Below, in pieces: positions 27,798 to 38,900 of a stretch of DNA of 64,000 nt. The stretch is taken from positions 654,369,717 to 654,433,716 of the forward strand of contig NC_090446.1 of the NCBI RefSeq assembly GCF_031143425.1. Reading direction: 5' to 3'. The position numbers and the translations under genes are program-made. The notes beneath the pieces were generated by a model. That model did no database searches. It was not told the DNA's origin and worked only from the letters and a program-made list of their open reading frames with translations. This stretch comes from Pleurodeles waltl (lineage: Eukaryota > Chordata > Amphibia > Caudata > Salamandridae). Within the stretch, counting starts at the first letter, position 1, and the number at the start of each line of letters is the position of its first letter.

Positions 27798-28622
27798 GGG
27801 GTCCTCATTTACAAAGCTTTGGCGTAGTGCAGCACTGCAAATCATTTAGCTGTTCTGCCCTACGCCAAATCCAAAGGGAAGGAATGCACTGTGTCTACGA
27901 TATACAGTACATTCCTGTCCTTTCAGACCAAGCGCCAGTGCAGAAATTGCTGCCTAGCACCAACACTGGCACCCTTTCCCATGGTGCAAGGGTGTCCGCA
28001 TTGTTGGCAGGATTGTTTTTGTGCAGGAAGGCACACCTTCCTGCACAAAAACAACCCATTGAAGCATTTTCCTCATTCTATTTGTGCTGAAAAATGCAGC
28101 ACACATGGAAAGTGATAAAAATGAGCAGGGCCTGACTAGGAACCCAAAGCAGCCCTGGAAATCTTGTCATACCAGCCCCTGGGTCAAGATGTGGGATGGG
28201 GCCTCGAAGCACTGTTGCTTTTGTTCTTTTGTTAAAGGGGGCTGATATTGCAGCACTGCTGCAAAACTTGCCTCAGTAACAAAACCAGCCCCCCACCACT
28301 GATAAACCAGCTCCCACTCTCCCAGTCCACCAGGAAAGTGCCTGAAGCTCACTACCGCCAATTCGGCCCTGAAAACAATGAGAAATTAAAACAATTCTCC
28401 TTGTTATGCCTTCTCTGGGGAGGTGTAAGGTTTACTTGTTTTTGTTAATCAGGGCAGCATCAAAATCCATGGGTGTTGCGTGGGAAAACCCACCGCTATG
28501 CCCATGGAATGCCTCATTGATGCAGAGTGAGGCAATGCAGCGCTTTTCGATACTTGCCGTACTCCTTGCAGGGTTGCTTTGCATCGCCTCATAGATGTGA
28601 TTGAGAGTGCTCTCCTGCAGCA
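27798..28622. mobile_element. MITE, family shared with 40.28 kb and 37.7 kb, carrying an inner MITE
   Basis: Starts GGGGTCCTCATTTACAAAGC. The interior has the paired segments TTTTTGTGCAGGAAGG and CCTTCCTGCACAAAAA, forming a stem. The right part (about 28385-28600), reverse complemented, matches 40.38-40.62 kb: the GGCCTCATAGATATGGAG-like block, CCATGGGCAT and ATGGATTTTGA, and the AAGGAGAA-to-TTTCTCATT region. Similarity therefore continues across an internal insertion at 28126-28371. It is non-autonomous and has no real frames. Confidence 0.7.
28126..28371. mobile_element. hAT-like MITE nested in the previous element
   Basis: The ends are CAGGGCCTGACTAGG on the left and, on the complement from the right, CAGGGCCGAATTGG. 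Terminal inverted repeats beginning CAGGG are typical of hAT elements. The 8 bases outside each end (AAAATGAG and AAAACAAT) match at only 5 positions, so the expected 8-base duplication is decayed or the call is imperfect. It is 246 bp long, without coding capacity, and interrupts sequence that is continuous in related MITEs. Confidence 0.6.
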
Positions 28623-29929
28623 CAGGCCTCTTGTAAGTGAGGCCCTGGGTTTATTCAAGCACACCTTCATAGTGAACAATTTTGCCTAAGGAAGAAGCTT
28701 TGTGATCCAGAAAAAGATTGTGTCACAGCCTGCATCCAAATTATTTTTTTTTAATTAAGTACAAAAGCAAACAGAAGCTCCATTAAGAAAATGTAACATG
28801 TTGAATATAGACCTCAGCAAAAATAGAGTGACATTTTGATTAGTAGACGTATTCCTACAATTTTCGAAGATCTGATTTTGTTTTATGATTTGCAAATTCC
28901 TGCATGCTCAGAAATGTACAAAAAAACAAACAATATTAGGTGTATGCTTCTGTCTGCAGGCAAATGATCTGCGGATGTGTGGTCCAGGGAAATGTACATT
29001 TTCAAATACCTTTGCAACCTTTTTTATTCCACTTTTGCCAATAGTTTTCCAAATTGGAAACCCATATTTACTACGCGTTTGTGGCTGTCGACACTTGTGC
29101 GGCATAAGGCATTGCTACGCATCACAAATTAGCACAAACGTTAGTGCCGAACAACTTCCAACGCATAATAAATTTTCTCTAAAAATTAGGTAGTGCCAAA
29201 CCTCTGATAATAAATGCAGTGGAAGCATAATAGGGCAGGAACCATGCAGGTATCTGCCGGACTTCATGCAAAGCCGGATCTACTAAAGTATCACAACCTG
29301 GCTTTACTTGAAATCTTAGTGCCCTATGAAATCAGGCAAAAATAAATGAGTACGTTGAACATAACGTGATATTCCAGTGCATATTGTGTAATTTTCATAA
29401 AATTGGGCTGTTGTCATCAAGTAGTAATGTAAACTCAAGGTGTACCTAGAATACAAATGTCATGCAAGGCCCTTCTGTCTCACCTCTGTGCCTCAGTACT
29501 ATGCATAGTGTCTCTCTAAAATGGCATTTTTTTTCATGAGCTCATCATTGATGCATAATCCTTTATAAAATGCATGCTGGACATTTTTTTAATGATCCCT
29601 CTGTGCTGCATAATTTCATGCAGCACTACTCTGTCTGACTTTTAATAGTACATTTATGCCTAGATTAGCAATTATATTTAGGGTGGCAAGAGCACTGGGA
29701 TACCTGAAAATATTCACAATTTTCCAACGTTGTGGATTTTAGCCAAACTTACCCTAGGATAGTGATATTGGAACATTTTTCAGAGTGGAATAGTGGGGTA
29801 GTGCTGCCATCAATGTTCCATCACTGAAATCATAGGGATTCAGAAAGATCCAATCATAACTAAGGAAAAAGTGCAGTAAATGAACCGAGCCCATTCATAG
29901 TAAGAGTGAAGTAGATAGTACATTTTGGA
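28623..29929. other. No gene seen
   Basis: AT-rich, without recognisable transposon ends or protein remnants. The short frames at 28885-29193 (plus) and 28908-29105 (minus) overlap each other and show no domain. Confidence 0.5.
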
Positions 29930-31614
29930 GCACACTGTTGCAAATATATTACTAACGCATGTTGTGATAGTGTTAACGCGTCTCTTTATGAAAATTTATT
30001 ACACATCAGGACTTGTTTTAGGCCAATGAATCTTTTGACCCAGTTGAGAGACACCTTAGGACGAGATAGCTAATCAATATGCCAATCAATACGTCAATAA
30101 TGTCATCAATATTTATCATAACAATATATTTCACTTTAGTCAAAGTCATCAATTAATTCAAGACTCTACCATGACCTTGCAGTCATGAATAACCACACCA
30201 GTTTAGTTGAATTTTATGAAGTTTTATTCCCTATTGATTACAATTCTAAAAGCAGATGCGTTAATCTCAAAACCAAGAAACATAATAGCATAGTCACGAT
30301 ATGGCAACTTTGGTAAGATTTCATTAAGGTGAGAATCACAAACATCAGAACATAACACGGCGTGAACATAGATCAATTTAGCAGAGTGTCAATAACGCGT
30401 CAGTCAACAAAGCATAGATTTGGTCGTTTGTCTATTTGCGTCAATTTAGTGAACACCTATCCTACCCACTGATTAGCATTAGCATGTTGGGCTTCATGCA
30501 AAACAATTTAGAACACCAATTTGGAAAACATCTAACTATGGTCTCTGTCAAAAGTAAGCAGTTGGTACCTAGAAAGGAAAAGCAAACAGACAAATTACAA
30601 ATACATTGTCATAATTACCCTCCAAAGTTTAGGACAGCTCACGGGTTCAGTCTTCGTCTTCAGGACATCAGTCAAATCGCCATCAGTCAGAACTCAGCTC
30701 CGGGGCAATGATGGGGGCACTTCCCTCATAAGGAGGTAAAGTGTAAATGGGTAATCTAAGGACGAGGATGGTTCTAAGCAAACCAATAAGTCACAAAACA
30801 GAGTGACAAAGTTTCTGGATAAAAATCAATAGCATTCCCTAACCCACTAAATGGTTCACCGTGTCATGGGTTTTTATCCCTTTTTCGTTGTACATTCCCA
30901 TAAAATGTTATTGGTCGTTGGTTATACCCCACTATCTCTAACCTATTAGAAAATACATTAGGTCATTAATCTTTCACCCCATATTATTTTACAAGTCTCT
31001 CATTGGTTCTCCTGTTCGATTTCTTCAGAGGTGGCATGTCCGGTATGATTTCATCTTTCTGTAATTCTTTGCACATCTTTTGGTCAGCAGCTCCATTGTC
31101 TTCATCGGTTTGAATGACCTTGTACATTACATTAATCTACGCTGTTGCATTTTGTCTAATATCACCCTACAAGCAATGAAGGATTCGTGAGAACGGATCT
31201 AGAATGGTTACATTTCAGCTTCTAGTTTGAAGAAAACAAGAGGTCATGTCCTTTTGCGAGTCAGCACACTGCAAGATAGGAAAAATACATTTAATAGGAG
31301 AGCCAAGCATAGGCCTACAAGGATTTTAGCACAAATTCAATAGCATAATCATTAATAATTAGTATAAAACTTATTCAGTATAACATTTATAAACATTTTA
31401 GTCATCATTATTAATCTACGTATACATTGGCGGCCACTCCCCGTGGTCACATTTCAAATGCGCGTTTAAGCAAAATCACTACATCTGTTTCTAAGCAGCA
31501 TTATCACACATTAATTCATAACATTTCATGTTAATATAGATTATATAAGCTACGCTCTCTCAATAGTACACTATCATTTACAGACATCACATTCTCCATT
31601 GAAATGGTAACTGA
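29930..31614 (-). mobile_element. LTR-retrotransposon-like terminal region, minus strand (candidate)
   Basis: Read from the minus strand, this stretch has a TATA-like GGGATAAAAACCC at about 30886-30874 and, about 650 bases downstream, a polyadenylation-like GGGAATAAAACTTC at about 30230-30217. That is the promoter-then-poly(A) spacing of a long LTR. It is followed by AT-rich sequence with repeated ATTGATGA-type words. No gag, pol or env frame is visible and the outer ends are uncertain. It could be a solo LTR of an endogenous retroelement. I rely on the arrangement and a general impression of repetitiveness, not on a second copy in the window. Confidence 0.4.
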
Positions 31615-31765
31615 GGGGCATATTTACAAGCCCCTTCCGCTACCGTTGCATCACTTTATGTGAAGAAATGGAGGTGCACACCATGAAATCATATCTATGA
31701 GGTCATGGAAAACCACTTTGCGTTGCTTTGAACTGTCTCATAGATATGGAGTAAGTCATGGAAGC
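31615..31765 (+). mobile_element. MITE fragment (same family as 40.28 kb)
   Basis: Begins GGGGCATATTTACAAGCCCC and then parallels 40281-40425: TTGCATCACTTT, TATCTATGAGG or TGTCTATGAGG, a GTTGCTTT-type block, and CTCATAGATATGGAGTAAG. Similarity then fades, so the right part is lost or highly diverged. Confidence 0.6.
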
Positions 31766-32584
31766 TTTTGTGCTGCATTGCATTAATGTGCTCTTGCTTT
31801 GATGTTTGCCTTTAATATTTAGAGTGTTCTGTTACCTTAGTTCTGACAGAATCGTGTTACAGTGTAGATCCTCACTTTGTCAGTTAACCTGTGGCTGGCA
31901 AGTGGAGGATCATGTTTCATCTGACTTCTGTTAATTAAATGTTTTCTAACTTTTATACATTGTGGGTGCTTTATCACAACATTTGTGGTGACGATTGACC
32001 AGAGTAGAAAGTGATCCAGCTTAAAGACTCATATCCTGATTTGAGCCACAAGCGACACAGCTATGTGTGCAGGGCTGTTAAAAGCTGTTTAAAACAAAGA
32101 AATTCCTCCAGGAGACTCCTGACTCAAAAAACGATGATCGGTAAAGACAATGACTTTGAGACTGTGAGTAAGAGCATGAAACTCCTAGTGGCAATGTACT
32201 GAATGGCTCGTCATATTGATATTCTCAAGCGCTTCCCGTGTGGCTACTTCAGAATCGAGAGCTTTTACCTGCATGCATTGCATGCACGTAGGGCATCTGT
32301 CTCCACAAGCTTCTGAATACTTGTGAAGCCGTTTTACCTTGGAGCTTACCAGCGCTCAGCACCTCATCTTATCTACGTACTGGTTCCTCTCCAAGGCAAA
32401 CCCCTGTTCAGGCATCCTTCATTCGTTTCAGATGGCAAAACGATTATGTCATGCCCCGTGTGACTATTAGAGGAAAAACCTAGGTAACTGCATGTTGGAA
32501 GCCTTTGTGTTCGAAATAATTTATTAAAGGTATTTTAGTATCTCTCAGTCAATCAAAAAGTTTTTTTGTGTTCTACAGTGGCTT

Positions 32585-33510
32585 CGTCTTCTATAGTTAT
32601 TCCTCCACCATTTTTGGCACATCATGGTCAACCATCTATGCAATGGAACGAGTGGATACATCTTTCTGAGAATCTACCTAATAGCCCTAGATGAGTGCGG
32701 GTTTGCCCCTGAAAGAAAAAAAAGCCTTCTTATTAGGTACCATAGACCAAGAAGCACACCACATATTTAAGTACTTACCTGAGGTGCTTGGAAATGACAA
32801 TCGACCTATGGAAGACATGAACAAAGAAGCCAAGCTGCACTTAGAGAAGAGATTTGCTAAGGAAGAAAAACATTGTTGTGTCTTGTTATGAGTTTTATAC
32901 CAGGCTAAAGAAAGCAGGTGAATCATTGCAAGACTTTATCTCGACTGTATGTCAGTTAAATGCAAGTTTGGTCAGATGATGGAGACATTTATCAGAGACT
33001 AACTTATTGCCCAATGCAAGAGTGAAAAGACTCAAGAATGTTTGCAGGCAACAAAGAATCCCTTCTTGAAGGATGCTCTCAGTATTCCTAAAACTATAGA
33101 AGAGTCTGAGCGGTGCATGAGAGAAATGAGTAAGAAGACATTAGTGAGCACAGAAGGTAAAGTTGCAGTTTTGGGAAAAAAAGATGAGTCTCAGAAAAAT
33201 ATAGGAGCAATCAGAAAACATATCAACAAGTTACAAAAAGGAACCTAAACAAAAATGTGCTTGTGGTGTAGAACTTCATTACATGCAAGAGGTTGCAAGT
33301 GGTGCTTTGCATCCAACAAGGAATGCAGGACATGTGGTAGCAAAGGACATTATGCTCGCATGTGCAAAGACAATGATAAATCTCGTGTGGCAGGTACGGA
33401 AGGGACAATCTGGGAGGACAACAATGAGGATCAAGTGTTGATCATGCATCCTGAAGCAGATGAAAATCAGAGGAAAGTCAGACCAAAAGCGTCTTTTGTA
33501 ATTTTGGGCA
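32585..33510 (+). pseudogene. Gypsy gag remnant with zinc knuckle
   Basis: Near 32606 the frame begins with PPFLAHHGQP and a W-rich segment, followed by KKAFLLGTIDQEAHHIFKYL in the next frame, the usual N-terminal capsid-like pattern of vertebrate Gypsy gag. A middle segment near 32890-32980 includes YEFYTRLKKAGESLQDFI. The C-terminal part at 33255-33400 holds a Cys/His-rich stretch with the CCHC knuckle CRTCGSKGHYARMC preceded by an additional C-x2-C/H-x-C array. At least three frames are needed to read it, so it is non-functional. Confidence 0.8.
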
Positions 33511-33700
33511 AAATAATGTTGAACTAATGGCGGACTCTGGTTTATTATACACTGTTGTGCCCAAGAAGATGTGGAGGAAGGAGTGGCCACCAGTCATGCT
33601 AAGGCCAAAAGACATAAATCTGAGAGGATATGAAAGAGAGAGAATAGACGTGTTGGTGTACTTCCTATCATCTATCAAATTCAAGTCACGAGGAATGATG
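33511..33700 (+). pseudogene. Gypsy aspartic protease remnant
   Basis: Just after gag, ELMADSGLLYTVVPKKMW carries the retropepsin-like D-S-G active site at 33530-33540. Only the N-terminal half is recognisable; downstream sequence is diverged. The role in an intact element would be polyprotein processing. Confidence 0.65.
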
Positions 33701-33929
33701 GGAAAGTCTGCGTGGCTGAAAATAAACAACCTATATTGGGATAGATGTATCAATATGACTTACATATTGTGATTGATTCTCATGCTTCAGGCCAAGTATT
33801 AGTGGTAGAAGCATAGAGGAAGTGTTAGATGAAATTATTAAAAAGCTGGGCGAAATGAAAGGATTTACTCACAAAATAATTTTGGGAAAAGGTGTTGTTC
33901 CTGTGAAACATAAGTTGAGGAGTTACAAG

Positions 33930-35170
33930 ACAAGAAGTGAAAAGAATGTTCGATTACATGATAAAAGAAGGGGTCATAGAACCAGTTGAAGCCTCTGCAT
34001 GGGTCTCCCCATTTCTCATAACCAAGAAAATTGATGTCAGGTTCAGGTTCTATGTGGACCTACACAGTCTAAACCATCATGTAGTGACAAACACATTTGG
34101 GCTCCCAAACCTCAATGAGCTTCTGTTGTTGCTCGAGGGTGGTAGGTACTTTTATAAACTTAATTTGAAAAGTCCTTACAACCAGATCAGATTGCATGAA
34201 GAATCTAAGGCCCAGATTTAAGATGGCCTTGAGACATTCTAATGCCACATTAGCGTCATTTGTTTCTCTAATGTGGCGTTAGAAGGCCAAAAACACCATG
34301 TCACAAAGTGGCGCAATGCACGCATTGCGCCACTTGGTAACCTTTTGCGCAACATTATGTCTGCAATAGACTTAATGTATGCAAGGGGGGTGTCCCCCAT
34401 TAGGAAGGCCAAAAAAATGGCTCAAGGAAATCTCAGAGATTTACTTGAGCCATCTTTTTCAGCACTTTTAACGCCTGTTCAGATTAGGCATTAAAAAAAG
34501 GCATCTGTTGGTTTCAATGGGCCTCTTGGTGCTCTACAGGATTAGCATTAAAAGTTTTGATGCTAATTCTGCAAAGTACCGGACTAGCGTAAAAAATCAT
34601 GATGCTAGTACCCCTAACTACCTTCATGGTGCACCATATTTTAAATATGGCGCACACATGGTGGCGTTAAGGGGGTACTAAGGGATGCAAGTCTTACGGA
34701 ATTTGTCACAATGGAAGGCACATTCAAGTTTATGAGGATGCCTTTTGGGCTATCCTCAGGTGTGAGTGTGTTTCAGCAAATAGTGTCAGAGGTTTCTAAG
34801 GAGATGGAAAATGTGATTTAGTTTCAGGACGATATTCTGTTTTTTGTAAAGTCTATGAAAGAACATAACAATGTCCCGAGGTCAGGTTTGGGGAGACTAA
34901 TGGAGGCAGGCTTCACGGTGAGAAGAGACAAAGGCAAATTCCTAGATGAGGAAATTGAATATCTATGTCGTACATACTGGGGTGTGGGAGCCAAACCCAA
35001 GGATGATTTGTTGAAGGTAATTGGACATGCCCCTGTTCCCCATGATAAAGATCAGTTATGATCCTTCATGGGTCTGATTGAATATTACTCTAAATTTGTC
35101 AGCAACTTCGTAGAGAAGACTGAAGGCTTAAAGATGCTTTTGCGAAAGATATGTACATTTAAATGGGGGA
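33930..35170 (+). pseudogene. Gypsy reverse transcriptase remnant, split by a MITE
   Basis: The first half (33937-34208) contains EGVIEPVEASAWVSPFLI, the RFYVDLHSLN block and FYKLNLKSPYNQIRL, the usual RT start. It stops at the TAA-flanked MITE. The second half (from 34679) resumes with EFVTMEGTFKFMRMPFGLSS, then an FQDDILFF motif in the position of the catalytic YxDD with Q in place of the first variable residue, and continues to GLIEYYSKFVSNF near 35100. In-frame stops occur, for example before the catalytic motif and at 35059. The split and stops make it dead. Confidence 0.85.
34209..34678 (+). mobile_element. TAA-flanked Harbinger-like MITE inside the Gypsy RT
   Basis: Gypsy coding sequence breaks at 34208 and continues from about 34682. 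TAA lies at 34206-34208 and again at 34679-34681, a three-base duplication typical of PIF/Harbinger. The left end is GGCCCAGATTTAAGATGGCC. The interior shows a stem from CTAATGCCACATTAG to CTAATGTGGCGTTAG, and AACGCCTGTTCAGATTAGGC, which recalls the AACGCCTG...CAGGCGTTA block of the 11.5 kb MITE family. The right terminus does not visibly mirror the left, so one end may be diverged or trimmed. The length is 470 bp and it has no coding capacity. Confidence 0.75.
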
Positions 35171-35229
35171 AATATTCAACAAAGATCATTTGATGTTGCG
35201 AGGAAAGACGTGTTTGAAGCAGGCATTCT

Positions 35230-35620
35230 GGTACATTTTGAAACCCAGCTCAGATTGACATTGATGATGGATGCAAGTGCACGTGGTATGTGAGCAGTTC
35301 TGTCCCCAGTGCATTGTACTGGGAAAAAGACTGGGGCCCTTGCCTCGTACTCCTTAATGGAAAGTGAGCACAACTATTCTGTGATAGAGCGTGAGACCTT
35401 GGCTGCTGCATGGGCTTTGGAATATTTCATAACCTTCCTGTAGGGTCTGGAGTTTTGCATCTATATAGATCACAACCCCTCAACATAGTGTAGAGCCCTG
35501 TGGGAGCAGACACAGTATCAACCAGGCTGGCAAGGCAATCCAGACTTCAAGAATATTGATTCCATATTGAGCATATACCAGGCTGAAAGAATGCTTAAGC
35601 GGACTGTCTTGCACGCTTGT
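35230..35620 (+). pseudogene. Gypsy RNase H remnant
   Basis: Plus-strand blocks include LRLTLMMDASARGM (first catalytic Asp region), GALASYSLMESEHNYSVIER (the E of the active site), ETLAAAWALEYF and CIYIDHNPS (position of the third catalytic Asp). Stops interrupt it after DASARGM and after ITFL. It follows RT directly, as in Ty3/Gypsy pol. Confidence 0.8.
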
Positions 35621-35707
35621 CGTTAGATTGGGCTGAAGCCGATGGTCAAAGCATTTAGGACAGAGAACAGGAGGGAGCTCTGGTGTGGTTGTTTGATGTA
35701 GACGAAT

Positions 35708-36328
35708 GTGTGGGGGGAATGTTTACAGTGGAGGAATTGCATGGAGTGTGATCTTGTTCGCAAGGAGGTCAAGCAACTGGTGGTTGGAGGTGGACGAAGA
35801 GAAAGTACCATTGCCCCTTCCTTGAGACCGTGTACGAAGATACTAGAAGAGCTTACTCTAGCAGACAAGGGTGTCATTATGAGGAATGATAAATTTGTGC
35901 CACCTGGAGGACTGGTGGAAAGGAATATCAATCTATCGCATGAGGGACACTTGGGGCAAACCATGACAAAAGAAAGAGTGAGGGAGAATTTTTGATGTCC
36001 GTGTATGGATGATCAAATTATGTCTTGGGTGGAGAAATATCTAAAGAGAGCAAGACAAGACTAAAGACCGCTGTCCAGGCAGTATGGGGCCAAATCAAAG
36101 ACCTTTGTATGCCTTAGAGCACAGTGTGCTTGGATTTCATAGGACCGATGCAAGGTCTGAGGAAAAGAATGAAGATTGCATTGGTAATGCTGGATGTATA
36201 TTCCAAGTGGTTGATTGATAAGTTTACGTCTGAAGTGACCATGGGTTGTACCTCTGAAACATTGAAAGGAGTGTTCTTGGAGGAAGAGTTTCCTCACATA
36301 TTAATTCCAGATAATGTGATATAACTCC
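35708..36328 (+). pseudogene. Gypsy integrase remnant, truncated by an LTR insertion
   Basis: The frame at 35708-35995 ends in an HEGHLG segment followed by TMTKERVREN, the N-terminal zinc-binding region. After a stop, 36120-36320 contains CLDFIGPMQG (first catalytic Asp region) and LDVYSKWLID; the frame ends near PDNVI, where the second catalytic Asp lies. It is then cut by the TGTTAG LTR at 36329. The final catalytic Glu and C terminus are missing from the window. Confidence 0.8.
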
Positions 36329-37700
36329 TGTTAGACTTGGCATCCTTAGTGTAGTCTCCCCTGTCTTTTTTTTACCTCTACTTCCTATGTTTTGACTGTG
36401 TGCTGGACTCTGTTTTTGCTGTTTTTGGTACTCTGGATACTTTACCACTGCAAACCAGTGATAAAGTGCGAGTGCTCCTTTGTAAAGCATATGTGTAATT
36501 TTCTTTTCCATGATTGGCATATTTGATTTACTAGTAAGTCTCTAGTAAAGTGCACTAGAGGTGCCCAGGGCCTGTAAATCAAATTCTACTAGTTGGCCTG
36601 CAGCACTGGTTGTGCCACCCACCTTAGTAGCCCTGTAAACATGGCTCAGACCTGCCACTACAGTGACCGTGTGCGCAGTTTTAAACTGCCAATTCGATTG
36701 GCAAGTGTACCCACTTGCTGGGCCTAAACCTTCCCTTTTTATACATGTAAGGCACCCCTAAGGTAGGCCCTTGGTAGCCCCATGGGCAGGGTGCAGTGTA
36801 CGTTAAAGGTGGGACATGTACTGATGTATTTTACATGTCCTAACAATGAAATACTGCCAAATTTGTTTTTCACTATTGCAAGGCATATCTCTCTCATAGG
36901 TTAACATGGGGACAGCCCTTAAATATCTTTTAAGTTTAGTTTCCCTTTGGGAGCAGATAGAGATTTGGAGTTTGGGGTCTCTGAACTCACAATTTAAACA
37001 TACAACTTTTGGTAAAGTTGTTTTTTAAATTGTCAGTTTGAACATGTCACTTTTAGAAAGTGGGCATTTTCATGCTTAAACCATTCTGTGACTCTGCCTG
37101 CTTGAGTATTCCCTGTCTGGGTCAGACTGACAGTTGGGCTGTTTGTGAATCCCCTCTAGACAGTGACACAAAAGTCACTGGGGTATGGCCTGCATATCCT
37201 GATGGGCCATCTGGGCTGGAGTGGAATGAGGTGTGGTCACTTACACCTGAATGGGCTGTGCCTGCCCTCACACAATGCAGTCTCCTACCCCAAAGTGTGA
37301 GTCTGGAGCCAGGCCTGAGCAAGGCAGGATCTTCAGATCAACAGAGACTTTCCTTTGAAGTTTGCCTACTTCAAAGGCAGAAAGGGGTATAAGTAGTGGA
37401 TCCAAAACCCCAGATTTGCAGATTACTTTTGGAGCCAAGAGGAACCTCTGCCAAGGCGAAGAGCTGAAGAGCTGGAGGAGGAGTACTGCCCCTTTGCCTG
37501 TGACTGTGCTTTGCTGGGTTGGCCTGTAGTTGCTGCTTCTGCCTGAAAGAGGACAAAGACTGGACTCAGTGGTATATTTCTGCTTGTGAAGAATCTCCAA
37601 GGGCTTGGATTGAGTTTGCCTCTGGTTTTGAAGTCTCAGGGCCATCAAAGGCTTCCTCTGCCAGCACCTGGACTCTCTGGTGAGACTCCTGCCCTGCCAA
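36329..37700 (+). mobile_element. TGTTAG-family LTR, plus strand, inserted in the Gypsy integrase
   Basis: Starts with TGTTAGACTTGGCATCC. It shares successive blocks with the complement of 38020-40218 and with 53156-53575: CTTTACCACTG, AACCAGTG, TGGCATAT, AATTTACTxxTAAGTC and GTGCCACCCAC. A TATA-like GGGGTATAAGTAG occurs about 1.06 kb from the start, at nearly the same distance as in the copy at 38020-40218, supporting a U3 of about 1 kb followed by R/U5. The right end is not found; similarity is lost at the MITE near 37.7 kb. Short plus frames such as 37060-37392 are incidental. Confidence 0.8.
37384..37396 (+). promoter_or_regulatory. Putative LTR TATA box
   Basis: GGGGTATAAGTAG lies about 1059 bases from the TGTTAG start. 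In the inverted neighbour the TATATAAAC motif lies about 1063 bases from its own start. The matched positions support a core promoter at the U3/R boundary. Confidence 0.5.
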
Positions 37701-37941
37701 GATGTCCCTTCCTGCACAAAAAAACAATCCTGCTTACAATGCAGACACCTCTGCATCATCCTGCAAGGGTGTCCACCTTGGCACTTGGCAGCAATACCAC
37801 AGCACCAGCACAGTGGGAAAGGACAGGAATGCGCTGTATGCCAGAGATGCAGAGGATTCCTGCCCTTTCCCTTTGACTCTGGGCAGCACAGCAAAGTGAC
37901 TTGCTGCACTGCCCTGTGCCAAAAGCCCATAAATATGGGCC
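37700..37941 (-). mobile_element. MITE fragment, reverse orientation
   Basis: Read from the minus strand it starts GGCCCATATTTATGGGC. It then shares with 27.8-28.05 kb the AGGAATG-TGTCCTTTC block, the CACCCTTGCA-type block and TTGTTTTTTTGTGCAGGAAGG. It ends abruptly there, so it is truncated. The five overlapping frames on both strands here, including the 269-codon minus frame at 37268-38077, are composition artefacts spanning LTR, MITE and spacer. Confidence 0.6.
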
Positions 37942-38399
37942 TAAATTCACACTGACATGCAGTTTTGCTGATAAAACTATATACCCCATGAACGATAATG
38001 TGTTTCAGCAGATATTTTTTGTTAGAAATGTGGTCTCTAGTTGGCAGAGGTATACACCCTTGCCCACTAGGGACCACAATCCTAGTCAGGGTAAGTCACA
38101 CACAATCCAAATTATCCTGTGCCCACCCTCGGGTAGCTTGGAACTGAGCAGTCAGGCTTAATTTAGAAGGCAATGTGTAAAGTATTTGTGCAATAAATCA
38201 TACAGTAACACAGTGAAAACACCACAAAAATACACCACAAAGGTTTAGAAAAATATAAGATAATTATCTGGTTAAATTAAGGTAAAAAACTGATAAAGAT
38301 TCAATAAGCACAAGTTGAAATATCACTTTTGCAGTATTAAGAAGAGTCTTAAATCTTAGAAATCAACAGTTGTCTCTTGTTTGCACAAAGTATCTGGTT

Positions 38400-38900
38400 T
38401 GCGTCAAAATTACCATGCACGGAGACCTCAGAGGAGGAGATGCATGGAAAAATAAGGTGTGTGTTGGATTTTCCTGCACGGCACAGATGATGCGTCATTT
38501 CTTTCCACGCTGCACGGGGCTTTGCGTCGACTTCCGGCACGCAGTCTTGGTTCCTCACTGCGATGCGGGGATCTTTAGACACCCAGGGATGATGCGTGGA
38601 AAATCCTGGGCGTGCAGGAAGAAATGTTGCGTCGATGCAGTAAGCGATGCGTCAAAATTTGTGTCCCATGGCAGGCGCTGCATGGAGTGTTCACTCAGGA
38701 AGTTGGGCTGTGTCGTTCTGCTTCGGCTGTGCGTCGATCTGGTAGGGCTGTGTGGCACATTTTTAGTCACTACTCAGGCGCTGCGTCGAATTTTGCTTGG
38801 GAAGTTGGGCTGTGTCGTTCCCGTTCGACTGTGCGGCGATTTTCTCATCGTAGGGCAGGCTGAGTGTTGTTTCCATCAGACTGTGCGTCGATTTTCGGCA
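38400..38900 (-). repeat. CpG-rich degenerate tandem repeat inside the LTR
   Basis: GCGTCGA or close variants recur near 38535, 38632, 38732, 38784, 38834 and 38886. AAGTTGGGCTGTGTCGTTC occurs at about 38700 and again at about 38801, followed in both cases by CTGTGCGTCGAT or CTGTGCGGCGAT, giving a roughly 101-base duplicated unit. The local CpG density is much higher than in surrounding sequence. The 182-codon plus frame at 38370-38918 comes from this composition and is not a gene. Confidence 0.7.

Larger units (their letters stand above)
31990..36328 (+). mobile_element. Ty3/Gypsy LTR retrotransposon remnant, plus strand
   Basis: Contains, in order, gag with a zinc knuckle, aspartic protease, reverse transcriptase, RNase H and the start of integrase: the Ty3/Gypsy domain order. 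All parts have frameshifts or stops. A 0.47 kb MITE splits the RT, and an LTR of another family begins at 36329 in the middle of the integrase, so the 3' end and right LTR are missing. The left LTR should end near 31.98 kb, where ATCACAACA precedes TTTGTGGTGACGAT, a plausible primer-binding region, but the LTR itself is not proven. The element is the oldest layer of this nest. Confidence 0.85.

Noticed and set aside
37268..38077. 269-codon minus-strand open frame, the longest in the window
   Set aside because: It crosses an LTR, a MITE fragment and a spacer, overlaps four other long frames on both strands, and shows no domain. Its openness comes from local composition.
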